This document shows, one piece after another, positions 8,605 through 15,602 of a DNA stretch of 29,924 nucleotides. A model generated the notes under the pieces. It saw nothing but the letters and a program-made list of their open reading frames with translations, searched no databases and had not been told where the DNA came from. The position numbers were made by a program, and so were the translations under genes. This DNA is from an uncultured Eubacteriales bacterium (lineage in GTDB: Bacteria; Bacillota; Clostridia; Oscillospirales; CAG-382). Location of the stretch: contig URVJ01000025.1 in assembly GCA_900551295.1 (NCBI GenBank), positions 1 to 29,924 of the forward strand. The letters are read 5' to 3'. How positions within the stretch are numbered: position 1 is the first letter of the stretch; each line of letters opens with the position of its first letter.

Positions 8605-9306
8605 TTACCACTCAAGCTCTGCTGCGCAAAGCCTGTTTTGCGTTACGGTAATGCCGCTTACGCGTCCGTCTTTGAGCTGTACGGTCTTGTGAGTCATAAG
8701 GCTTATGGTCTGGTTGTGCGTGACCATGAGAATTGTCGTGTTGTATGCCGAGTTTATGCGCTCGATAAGCGAAAGAATGTCCTTTGAGGTCTTGTAGTCG
8801 AGAGCGCCGGTCGGCTCGTCGCAAAAAAGCAGTTTCGGATTTTTTATAAGCGCGCGTCCTATCGAACATCTCTGCTGCTGACCGCCGGAAAGCTCGTGCG
8901 GAAATCTGTTTTTCAGCTCCGTAAGTCCGAGAACATCAAGTATTTCGTTTATGTCAAGCGGTTCGTCCGATAAATATTCTCCGACCTGAATGTTTTCAAG
9001 CACCGTAAGGTTCGGCACAAGGTTGTAAAACTGAAATACAAATCCCAGATAGTTGCGCCTGAATTCGGAAAGTCCGTCTGCGTCAAGTCCTACGATGTCG
9101 TTGCCGTCTATTGTAATTCTGCCGCTGTCGGCTCCGTCAAGTCCGCCTATAACATTGAGCAGAGTTGATTTTCCGCTTCCCGACGGGCCGAGTATCGTAC
9201 ACATTTCGCCCTTTTCTACGCTCATGTTTATACCGTTGAGTACGTCAACCTTTCCCGTTCCTTCACCGAAACTCTTTTTCAGATCCGAAACCTCAAGATA
9301 TGCCAT
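8605..9306 (-). CDS. ABC transporter ATP-binding protein, LolD/MacB type
   Basis: 233-residue ATPase that powers the adjoining FtsX-like permease. Landmarks: Walker A GPSGSGKST (residues 40-48), Q-loop near VFQFYNL (about 90-96), signature LSGGQQQR (139-146), Walker B with DEPTGALD (163-170) and the H-loop MVTHNQT (His197). The DEPTGALD form is typical of the LolD/MacB/BceA subgroup. The start ATG has only a weak GGTGA-type SD. A near-consensus promoter lies about 130 nt upstream, and a palindrome lies between promoter and gene, so regulation by a small repressor is plausible. No two-component system or regulator gene is adjacent. Confidence 0.96.
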   Translation of the reverse strand: MAYLEVSDLKKSFGEGTGKVDVLNGINMSVEKGEMCTILGPSGSGKSTLLNVIGGLDGADSGRITIDGNDIVGLDADGLSEFRRNYLGFVFQFYNLVPNLTVLENIQVGEYLSDEPLDINEILDVLGLTELKNRFPHELSGGQQQRCSIGRALIKNPKLLFCDEPTGALDYKTSKDILSLIERINSAYNTTILMVTHNQTISLMTHKTVQLKDGRVSGITVTQNRLCAAELEW

Positions 9307-9339
9307 GTTTTTTCACCGCTTTCATCTGCCATATACGGA

Positions 9340-9357
9340 TTAGTTAATTTAAACTAA
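9340..9357. promoter_or_regulatory. Palindrome, candidate operator in the leader of the ABC transporter operon
   Basis: TTAGTT (9340-9345) and AACTAA (9352-9357) form 6-bp inverted arms with a 6-bp centre. On the minus strand, GGTTAGT begins this element, and GGTTAGT also appears just upstream of the -35 box (around 9467-9473), so the same half-site occurs twice. This looks like a TetR/MarR-type operator, but the regulator is not identified. Confidence 0.4.
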
Positions 9358-9437
9358 CCACGATTCTTAAAAACAGCGGAAAAATACGTTTTTACCGTGC
9401 TTCTTCCGCAAATCAGAATGCTTATTCTTACAGATAT

Positions 9438-9465
9438 ATTATAGCATTGAAATCTGATTTGTCAA
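9438..9465 (-). promoter_or_regulatory. Sigma-70 promoter of the ABC transporter operon
   Basis: On the minus strand a perfect TTGACA (complement of 9460-9465) and a perfect TATAAT (complement of 9438-9443) are separated by 16 bp. The direction matches the ATPase-permease genes; the leader would be about 125 nt. Confidence 0.75.
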
Positions 9466-9578
9466 GACTAACCGAAATGTTTACAATTTGCGCCTTGCGT
9501 GTTTTAAATCCGTATAAATCTTCCGTTTGCGGACAAGAATAACATGTATAAATAAAAAATGTATACGGAGGAATGTAT

Positions 9579-11147
9579 ATGAAAGAGATGTTTTGTTTTC
9601 AGTGTCAGCAGACCGCGCATAATACGGGCTGCGACGGCAAGGCAGGCGTCTGCGGCAAAAAGAGCGACACGGCAAATTATCAGGACGAGCTTACGGGCAC
9701 GCTTATAGGACTTGCAAGAGCGGCAAAGCAGGGAAGTCCCGACGCGGATACCGACGTTCTTGTGCTTAAAGGTCTTTTTACCACAATAACAAACGTAAAT
9801 TTCAATAATCAGACAATAATTGAACTTAAAGAGCAGATAGAAAAAGAAAAGCTGCGCATAAATCCGTCGCAGACCGAAAATTACGACGTGAAGAATATCT
9901 GGAACGATAACGAAGATATACGTTCGCTGAAATCGCTGATACTTTTCGGAATAAAGGGAATGGCGGCATATGCATACCACGCGTATGTCTTGGGCAAGAC
10001 AGACAGAACCGTTACGGATTACCTGTATGAGGCGCTGTACGCTCTCGGAGAAAACAAAAGCGCGGACGAACTGCTCTCGCTTGTATTAAAGACAGGAGAA
10101 GTCAATTTCAGATGTATGGAAATGCTTGACGCGGCGAATACCGAAAGCTACGGAAATCCCGTGCCGACCGAAGTTCCGCTGACCATAGAAAAGGGACCGT
10201 TTATAGTTGTTAGCGGACATGATCTGCACGATATGAAGCTGCTTCTCGAACAGACAAAGGATAAGGGCATAAATATATATACCCACAGCGAAATGCTGCC
10301 GGCGCACGGCTATCCCGAATTAAAGAAGTATAAGCATCTGAAAGGCAATTTCGGAACCGGCTGGCAGAATCAGCAATCGGAATTTCATAATATCCCGGCA
10401 CCCATACTCTTTACCACCAACTGTATTATGCCCGTAAGACAGAGCTATTGCGACCGCGTTTTTACAACGTCGATAGTCTCGTATCCCGAAATGGTGCATA
10501 TCGGCGACGATAAGGATTTTACGCCCGTAATAGAGAAAGCTCTCGAATGTAAGGGATATGACGAAGATAAGCATATGACGGGCATGAACGGCGGAAGTAC
10601 GGTGACGACGGGATTTGCACGTAACGCCGTGCTTGAAAACGCAGATAAGATAGTGGAGCTTGTAAAGGAGGGTAAAATAAGACACTTCTTTCTCATAGGC
10701 GGCTGCGACGGAGCTGCCCCGAGCCGAAGCTATTATACGGATTTTGCAAAGCTTACACCAAAAGATACGCTTATTTTAACGCTCGCCTGCGGAAAGTACC
10801 GAATAAATGATCTCGATCTCGGCGAAATAGAGGGAATACCGCGTATACTTGACTGCGGACAGTGCAACGACGCATACAGCGCGATAAAGATTGCCACAGC
10901 GCTTGCGGAAGCCTTTGACTGCAGCGTGAACGACCTTCCTCTTACGCTTGTTTTGTCGTGGTACGAGCAGAAAGCCGTGTGTATTCTGCTTACGCTTTTG
11001 TATCTCGGAATAAAGAATATATATCTGGGACCTACGATACCCGCGTTTGTGTCGGACGGAGTGCTGAAAGTGCTTGCCGAGAACTATAAGCTTACTCCTA
11101 CAAGCGAACCTAAGGCAGACCTTGAAAGAGTTTTCGGAAAACTGTGA
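9579..11147 (+). CDS. hcp: Hydroxylamine reductase / hybrid-cluster protein
   Basis: 522-residue cytoplasmic redox enzyme (prismane protein). Hcp reduces hydroxylamine to ammonia in vitro, and in cells acts as an NO reductase/nitrosative-stress factor. N-terminal cysteines in a C-X2-C-X8-C-X6-C pattern (Cys6, 9, 18, 25) would hold the cubane cluster. Hybrid-cluster ligand regions are visible later: GHDLHDMKLLLEQT, TTNCIMPV, the FLIGGCDGAAPSRSYYTDF motif, LACGKYRIN, and DCGQCNDAYSA; a Glu/Lys-rich VLSWYEQKAV motif is near the C-terminus. Two ATGs are possible: GGAGG (9567-9571) abuts the ATG at 9573 but is correctly spaced for the ATG at 9579, which is used. No clear promoter or FNR/HcpR-type palindrome was seen, only two direct ATGTATA copies (9544, 9559). 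No hcr partner gene is adjacent; a terminator follows. Confidence 0.97.
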   Translation: MKEMFCFQCQQTAHNTGCDGKAGVCGKKSDTANYQDELTGTLIGLARAAKQGSPDADTDVLVLKGLFTTITNVNFNNQTIIELKEQIEKEKLRINPSQTENYDVKNIWNDNEDIRSLKSLILFGIKGMAAYAYHAYVLGKTDRTVTDYLYEALYALGENKSADELLSLVLKTGEVNFRCMEMLDAANTESYGNPVPTEVPLTIEKGPFIVVSGHDLHDMKLLLEQTKDKGINIYTHSEMLPAHGYPELKKYKHLKGNFGTGWQNQQSEFHNIPAPILFTTNCIMPVRQSYCDRVFTTSIVSYPEMVHIGDDKDFTPVIEKALECKGYDEDKHMTGMNGGSTVTTGFARNAVLENADKIVELVKEGKIRHFFLIGGCDGAAPSRSYYTDFAKLTPKDTLILTLACGKYRINDLDLGEIEGIPRILDCGQCNDAYSAIKIATALAEAFDCSVNDLPLTLVLSWYEQKAVCILLTLLYLGIKNIYLGPTIPAFVSDGVLKVLAENYKLTPTSEPKADLERVFGKL

Positions 11148-11225
11148 GCGCAATATGTTACGAGCAAAAATACTGATTTGAAAGCACAGCTTTTTGAATT
11201 ATAAGAATACAAACAGAATATAAGA

Positions 11226-11256
11226 AAGACGGCAGATAGAAATATCTGTCTTTTTT
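11226..11256 (+). terminator. Rho-independent terminator after hcp
   Basis: AGAC plus CAGATA (11227-11238, with a GG bulge) pair with TATCTGTCT (11243-11251), loop GAAA, followed by a run of T. It lies about 80 bp after the hcp stop codon. Confidence 0.75.
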
Positions 11257-11298
11257 CATGACTGAAATCGGCTGCGCTACGGCGCGTTCAAAAATAAA

Positions 11299-11329
11299 CA
11301 GCCCTGTCTGCAATGCAGAAACAAGACTG
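11299..11329. other. Stem-loop, possible decayed terminator
   Basis: CAGCCCTGT then CTGCA (11299-11312) pairs with TGCAG and ACAAGACTG (11314-11329), with G-U pairs and a two-base bulge. TTTT follows on the plus strand; on the minus strand TTTATTTTT follows. It precedes the surface-protein relic and has no intact gene to serve. Confidence 0.35.
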
Positions 11330-11363
11330 TTTTGAAATTCATTATTGTTTTTCCCTTGCGTAA

Positions 11364-11615
11364 AGTGCGGCACACACGGCAAGCGATTGGATTATTGACA
11401 CGCCTGCCGCGGCTGCAACGGACGGCGCAAAGCACAGAGAATGTACCGTTTGCCGACGTGTTTTGGAAAATGAAACGATTCCCGCACTCGGATATACGAT
11501 TACCTTTGAATTGAACTATTCGTCGGGCACGGCAACTACCGCGCAAACGGACAAAAGCGGCAAACTCAGCGCTCTGCCTGCGCCGAGCCGCAGCGGATAT
11601 CGTTTTAACGGCTGA
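11364..11615 (+). pseudogene. Relic of a repeat-rich surface protein (InlB B-repeat / Listeria-Bacteroides repeat)
   Basis: Open from the codon after TAA (11361) to TGA at 11613, with no start codon or SD. The translation includes ASDWIIDTPA, then KHRECTVCRRVLENETIPALG. That is the repeat common in clostridial adhesin-like proteins, often written as DGAKHKECTVCGKVLETETIPA. It runs into YTITFELNYSSGTATTAQ and LPAPSRSGYRFNG, which matches the InlB B-repeat ending normally GYxFxGWYT. The stop falls exactly where the conserved Trp is expected (TGG to TGA), and the frame goes on as YTV after it. About one repeat of each kind is left of what is normally a long secreted protein. A strong terminator follows directly, as if the gene's own 3' end remained. 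This is about 80 codons of clear homology; calling it dead is inference. Confidence 0.75.
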
Positions 11616-11627
11616 TATACGGTGCGG

Positions 11628-11673
11628 AGCCGCTCGGAACATGGCAAAAAATTGTTCTCGGGCGGCTTTTTTT
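11628..11673 (+). terminator. Strong rho-independent terminator after the surface-protein relic
   Basis: AGCCGCTCGG plus AACA (11628-11641) pairs with TGTT-C-TCGGGCGGCT (11653-11667), about 14 pairs with G-U pairs and one bulge, then seven T. It appears to be the original 3' end of the relic gene. Confidence 0.75.
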
Positions 11674-11776
11674 CCCTAAAATTATCTGGGAGTGCTGCCT
11701 TTTCGACTTAACGTAAAAAAGAGCTGAATTTTTCATTCTGCTCTAAAATTCTTCCGTAAATAAAATTTGATTAAAT

Positions 11777-11809
11777 AAAAAAACACGGCAACAGAGAAAG
11801 ATTGCCGTG
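11777..11809 (-). terminator. Terminator of the polysaccharide operon
   Basis: Perfect 8-bp stem CACGGCAA (11784-11791) and TTGCCGTG (11802-11809). Read on the minus strand it is followed by seven T (complement of 11777-11783). It lies about 30 bp past the last gene of the operon. Confidence 0.85.
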
Positions 11810-11837
11810 AAAGTTGAAAAAAATGCTTTCAGCCGTA

Positions 11838-13001
11838 TTATAACCCTACATTTTTTAATAAAGTCCGTGCTTCTGCCGCAGAATCTTCTGAAATTGTGCC
11901 GTTGTATTTCAGTTCGTTTACCGTACGTTTCAGATGACCGCAGAAAATTAGTTTTCCCCAGCGGCGAACCTCCATGATCGGCGTGAGCCACCTGTGTTTC
12001 TGCAAAATCGGATAATGAAACTTTATTATATCATAGGGAATAAAAATTTTGGAAAGCGCATATTTCAATTTGCCGCCCTGTTTTTGCTGCTGTACCGCCA
12101 CTCGATTGGTTGTCGTTCCGTATACGCCACCGCGAAGAATATATTCTTCCATCTCCCTTGTGATTTCCGTATGCTCTGCATTTCCGAACCATACCTCAGA
12201 CAAAAGCTCAGCCTGCTTTGCGAAAACGTCGAGTCCGCCGTCAGAGAGTAATTTTTCGCGGTTTTCTCTGTTAAAGTCAATCCTGTGGTTCAGAACCCAT
12301 ATGTCTAAAAAAGGTCGTATTCCGCAACCGCCCGTACCTACGAAATGCTTTGCCATGTGCGCGATGTGATAGAAATAGAACATTTCGTCTGGCATTTCGT
12401 ATTGATAATTACACCCGTCGTGCTTTACGGCAACATTCCAAATTTGCTTTAATACTGCCGCAGCGGAATTAGCCCTGTTATCCTCTACAAGATCATAATG
12501 CACTTCAATATGTACGCCACCTTGTGTAAACATAGAAATGTCGTGAGAATTTTGCGATTCACGTCTGTATCCGAGATTGTCGGATAGATATGAAACCGTC
12601 CTTTGCAGATCTTCTGCGTGAACAAGAACGTCGATATCACAGCTTGTCCGCATCCACGGTTCGGGATAATACTGCCGTAAAACAGACCCTTTGAGCGGTA
12701 TAAACGGGATTTCTGCTTGTTCAAGTGCAGCACATAGCTTTGTCAGCTCGTATTTAAGCTTTTCGCACCGATAAACTGCGGTCAGTATTTTGCTTTCGAG
12801 GTTCTTATTGCCCTCATCAAGCAACCCATTCTTTTTTAGCGCGAATACAATCAAATGTATGACGTCATGCTTTTGGGCAAGCGACGTGATTTCAGGTAAC
12901 ATATCAGGACTGTACAGTGATATTTCTTCACTTGAAAGAAGACCGCCACAAACTGCCGAACGAAGCAGCGCGAACATCACCTTACTTGTTTCTGTATTCA
13001 T
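11838..13001 (-). CDS. Nucleotidyltransferase family protein (NTP_transf_5 type)
   Basis: 387-residue cytoplasmic protein. The central motif FIPLKGSVLRQYYPEPWMRTSCDIDVLV has the family pattern LKG followed by R-x-x-x-D-x-D, the metal-binding acidic pair of the polymerase-beta-like fold in uncharacterised NTP_transf_5 proteins (PF14907). After it come a HYDLVEDN segment and a His-rich FYFYHIAHMAKHFV segment, also typical. Members occur in capsule, exopolysaccharide and lasso-peptide clusters, but the reaction is mostly unproven, so no substrate is given. SD AAGAAAGGA lies upstream of the ATG. It is the last gene of the operon, just 20 bp beyond the ugd remnant and before the terminator. The C-terminal about 90 residues (KLKYALSKIFIPYD to the end) look alpha-helical and have no recognised motif. 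Confidence 0.8.
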   Translation of the reverse strand: MNTETSKVMFALLRSAVCGGLLSSEEISLYSPDMLPEITSLAQKHDVIHLIVFALKKNGLLDEGNKNLESKILTAVYRCEKLKYELTKLCAALEQAEIPFIPLKGSVLRQYYPEPWMRTSCDIDVLVHAEDLQRTVSYLSDNLGYRRESQNSHDISMFTQGGVHIEVHYDLVEDNRANSAAAVLKQIWNVAVKHDGCNYQYEMPDEMFYFYHIAHMAKHFVGTGGCGIRPFLDIWVLNHRIDFNRENREKLLSDGGLDVFAKQAELLSEVWFGNAEHTEITREMEEYILRGGVYGTTTNRVAVQQQKQGGKLKYALSKIFIPYDIIKFHYPILQKHRWLTPIMEVRRWGKLIFCGHLKRTVNELKYNGTISEDSAAEARTLLKNVGL

Positions 13002-13021
13002 AGCGATTTTCCTTTCTTAAA

Positions 13022-13342
13022 TTAGTCCCGTCTGAAAATGTCTCTTGTATAAACCTTATCTGCTACATCGTCAAGGCAGCTGTCATATCGGTTTGCGATA
13101 ATGGCGTTGCACATCTCCTTGAATTTTACAAGGTCGTTGACAATCTCGCTGCCGAAGAAGGTTTCTCCGTCCATTAATGTCGGTTCATAAATAACAACCG
13201 TTGCGCCTTTGGCTTTGATACGCTTCATTACGCCCTGAATGGACGACTGACGGAAGTTATCGGAGTTGGATTTCATCGTCAGCCGATGCACGCCAATCGT
13301 CACAGGAGTTTCATTTGCCTTATTGTAAGCGTTATCTTCCTC
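13022..13342 (-). pseudogene. ugd: Truncated UDP-glucose 6-dehydrogenase, C-terminal remnant
   Basis: Only the last about 105 residues of an approximately 390-residue enzyme remain. They include VTIGVHRLTMKSNSDNFR, SSIQGVMKRIKAKGATVVIY, EPTLMDGETFFGS, IIANRYDSCLDDV and VYTRDIFRRD, which form the UDP-binding C-terminal domain of Ugd, the enzyme oxidising UDP-glucose to UDP-glucuronate. The GTG at 13301 could give a start but has no SD and begins mid-domain; the open frame runs back to a TGA at 13343-13345. The NAD-binding and catalytic Cys domains are absent. It probably marks a former UDP-glucuronate module replaced by the heptose genes. Active Ugd function from this piece is not possible. 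Confidence 0.85.
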
Positions 13343-13623
13343 TCAAATAAATCATTTGTTAGGTTAATAATATAATCTCTATAAATCTATATACCGCTTT
13401 CATCAATTGCCGGCAAAAGCACGAGATACTTCATCATCCCAAATAAACAGCATGAGTTAGAGCCAATGTCACGGCGTGAGATAAATCTTGTTTTCAAAAA
13501 ATAAACAAATCCCTATAGATTTCCATCGTAAGTTTATTCTGCGAATTAAATCTAAAGAATAACAAGATATTTCGCTATGAACAAGCCCAAACATTATGCT
13601 TTCCATCGCGTCCACTGCCCTTA
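13343..13623. other. Noncoding or decayed stretch between gmhA and the ugd remnant
   Basis: About 280 bp, AT-rich, with no convincing gene, SD or terminator on either strand. A minus-strand frame of about 65 codons (13469-13666) overlaps the gmhA 3' end, has no SD and resembles nothing known. The stretch is best seen as a recombination scar in the operon. Confidence 0.5.
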
Positions 13624-14280
13624 TCAATCGTCGTTGCCAAAGTAATTTTCTTCCAACATCAAACATAAACAGTGATAAATCGGCAAATGCAACTCTTGCA
13701 CCATATACGTTTCACTCTGCGGCGTTTTCACACATACATCCGCAAAAGCGGACAATTTGCTGTCTCTCTCGCCGGTCAAACCGATAACTTTCATTCCTTT
13801 TGCACGAGCAACTGTTGCCGCATACATAACATTCTTGCTGTTGCCCGAAGTAGAGATTCCCAAGAAGACATCACCCGCATTACCGTATCCATTTACTTGC
13901 TGTGCAAAACAGAGAAGCGGCTCGCAATCATTCATATACGCTGTGGAGAGCGCCATATGACCGTCAAGGGCGATGGCCGGCAATGCCCCTTCCAGTTTTT
14001 TTGCAAGAACTGCGCCCAGTTCGGAGTCACTGGACATCAATTTTTCCGCAAAATCTTGTTCGATCTTTCGATCCAACACGAAAGATTTCATAAGTTCTCC
14101 AACGATGTGTTCTGCATCTGCCGCAGATCCGCCGTTGCCTGCAATCAACAATTTACCGCCATTTTGATAACAATTTGAAATCATGACATATGCTTTTGCT
14201 ATGTCATCTTTTACTCCCACCAAAATGGGATAACGTTTTACCAACAAGTCAAGGTGTTCAGCGACTCTCTTTTTTGTCAT
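13624..14280 (-). CDS. gmhA: Sedoheptulose-7-phosphate isomerase
   Basis: 218-residue SIS-domain enzyme that turns D-sedoheptulose 7-phosphate into D-glycero-D-manno-heptose 7-phosphate, the entry step of activated heptose synthesis. Motifs: GGKLLIAGNGGSAADAEHIVGEL, where GNGGSAxDAxH is the GmhA hallmark; DVFLGISTSGNSKNV, the SIS phosphate-binding loop; and a C-terminal helix with VQELHLPIYHCLC, holding the catalytic Glu/His residues (QExHLxxxH). The length is slightly above the 190-200 of Gram-negative GmhA, with an insertion near SDSELGAVLAKKLEG. SD AAGGAG lies before the ATG. It is 12 bp after the HddC-GmhB fusion gene, in the same transcript. Confidence 0.93.
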   Translation of the reverse strand: MTKKRVAEHLDLLVKRYPILVGVKDDIAKAYVMISNCYQNGGKLLIAGNGGSAADAEHIVGELMKSFVLDRKIEQDFAEKLMSSDSELGAVLAKKLEGALPAIALDGHMALSTAYMNDCEPLLCFAQQVNGYGNAGDVFLGISTSGNSKNVMYAATVARAKGMKVIGLTGERDSKLSAFADVCVKTPQSETYMVQELHLPIYHCLCLMLEENYFGNDD

Positions 14281-14292
14281 TTTGGCTTCTCC

Positions 14293-15582
14293 TTATACAA
14301 TTATCTTTTTCAGCAATGCCATGAGCGAAGTTCCTGTAACATTTTGTCCATATTGCTCGATCCCTATCAATCCTGTTTTGCATCCTGCCGCTTTTCCAGC
14401 AAGAATATCATTTTCACTATCACCAATCATCCACGACAATGATAGATCGATATTGAACTCTTCAGCCGCTTGTAATAGCATGCCGGGTTTGGGTTTTCGA
14501 CAATCGCAATCAATCTTCAGTTCCGGAACTTCTCCGTCATAGCCTTTGTGAGGATGATGAGGGCAAAAATAGATTCCGTCAAGATAGGCGCCGTCATAGC
14601 CAAGTAGCGTTTCCATTTTATTGTGTATCTCATCAAGTTCTCCAAAGGTCACCTCTCCTCGTGCGATCACTGGTTGATTGGTAACTACTATGGCAAGATA
14701 CCCGCTATTGTTGATAGCCCTTATCGCGTCGGAAACACCATCTATTAAATCAAAATCATCAATATTACGCAAAAAAGCAACATATTTATTGATGGTTCCG
14801 TCACGATCCAAAAAAATCGCTCTTTGTTTTCGTCTTAAATTTTTTGCTTGCACTGTTCCGTTCTCGAAATCATTACAGACCGCTTTGTAGCGTTCGGGAG
14901 TACCCATATCTTTTACATATTCGGGACTGTCGTAGACATACATTTTACCCGTTCCCGCAAGCGGTTTTAGAATCTGACGATCCAAATCAATTTTGGATGT
15001 CATGATTTCGCATGCCAATACTCGCGGAGAAATGATATGCAATCCGGCATTCACTCTGTTACGATAATATTTTGGGCGATCTTCCTCTTTCGTGAGCCAT
15101 TGTTTAACTGCACCATCCTCATCAGAAATGATCAACCCACTATCATACGGATGACTGTTTGGATGCGTAAATAATGTAACAAGTCCACCTTTTTGTTTGT
15201 GATACGCAACAAAACGGTTAAAGTCAATATCAAACATCGCATCTGCATTGAGCAACAAAAAATCTTCGGTTAGCTTGTCTTTCATTTGAAACAAAGCGCC
15301 TGCATTTCCAAGCGGTTGTTCTTCTATGTAGTAATCGATGTGAACATCAAATGGTTCTCCGGTAGCGGGAGACACTTTTCTTCCGTCTCCAAAGTAGTCC
15401 ATGATAATATGTCCCAGATGGCTGACCGTAATAATAAAATCACTAAAGCCCTGATCCCTTAAGCACATAATCTCATGTTCCAAAACGGGCATATTCCCAA
15501 TTCTTATCATTGGTTTCGGAATATCGCTTGCAACAGAGGAAATACGGGTTCCTTTGCCGCCGGCCATTATAACTGTTTTCAT
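14293..15582 (-). CDS. Bifunctional heptose-1-phosphate nucleotidyltransferase / D,D-heptose 1,7-bisphosphate phosphatase
   Basis: 429-residue two-domain fusion. Residues 1 to about 230 form a sugar nucleotidyltransferase: MAGGKGTRISSVASDIPKPM (nucleotide loop), EEQPLGNAGAL, LLLNADAMFDID (metal Asp), and NAGLHIISP. This part matches HddC, which makes GDP-D-glycero-alpha-D-manno-heptose. Residues about 235-420 form a HAD-IIIA phosphatase: FLDRDGTINKY (nucleophile DxD), VVTNQPVIARG, a zinc-type CPHHPH...CDCRKPKPGM motif, and MIGDSENDILAGKAAG. This part matches GmhB, which removes the 7-phosphate. The two steps flank each other in the pathway, so the fusion makes sense. SD CAGGAGGT precedes the ATG. 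The enzymes belong to the GDP-heptose branch by company (HddA kinase); ADP versus GDP cannot be settled by eye. Confidence 0.9.
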   Translation of the reverse strand: MKTVIMAGGKGTRISSVASDIPKPMIRIGNMPVLEHEIMCLRDQGFSDFIITVSHLGHIIMDYFGDGRKVSPATGEPFDVHIDYYIEEQPLGNAGALFQMKDKLTEDFLLLNADAMFDIDFNRFVAYHKQKGGLVTLFTHPNSHPYDSGLIISDEDGAVKQWLTKEEDRPKYYRNRVNAGLHIISPRVLACEIMTSKIDLDRQILKPLAGTGKMYVYDSPEYVKDMGTPERYKAVCNDFENGTVQAKNLRRKQRAIFLDRDGTINKYVAFLRNIDDFDLIDGVSDAIRAINNSGYLAIVVTNQPVIARGEVTFGELDEIHNKMETLLGYDGAYLDGIYFCPHHPHKGYDGEVPELKIDCDCRKPKPGMLLQAAEEFNIDLSLSWMIGDSENDILAGKAAGCKTGLIGIEQYGQNVTGTSLMALLKKIIV

Positions 15583-15602
15583 ATTTTACCTCCTGTAATA
15601 CT

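Noticed and set aside
9544..9565. Two ATGTATA direct repeats upstream of hcp as an FNR/HcpR operator
   Set aside because: They are direct, not inverted, and do not match TTGAC-type Crp/Fnr half-sites; the second one overlaps the SD region.
13022..13303. A 93-residue independent protein starting at GTG 13301
   Set aside because: It begins inside a Ugd domain with matching residues upstream of the GTG and has no SD; better read as a remnant.
13469..13666. Minus-strand frame of 65 codons overlapping the gmhA 3' end
   Set aside because: No SD, overlaps a certain gene, no family likeness.
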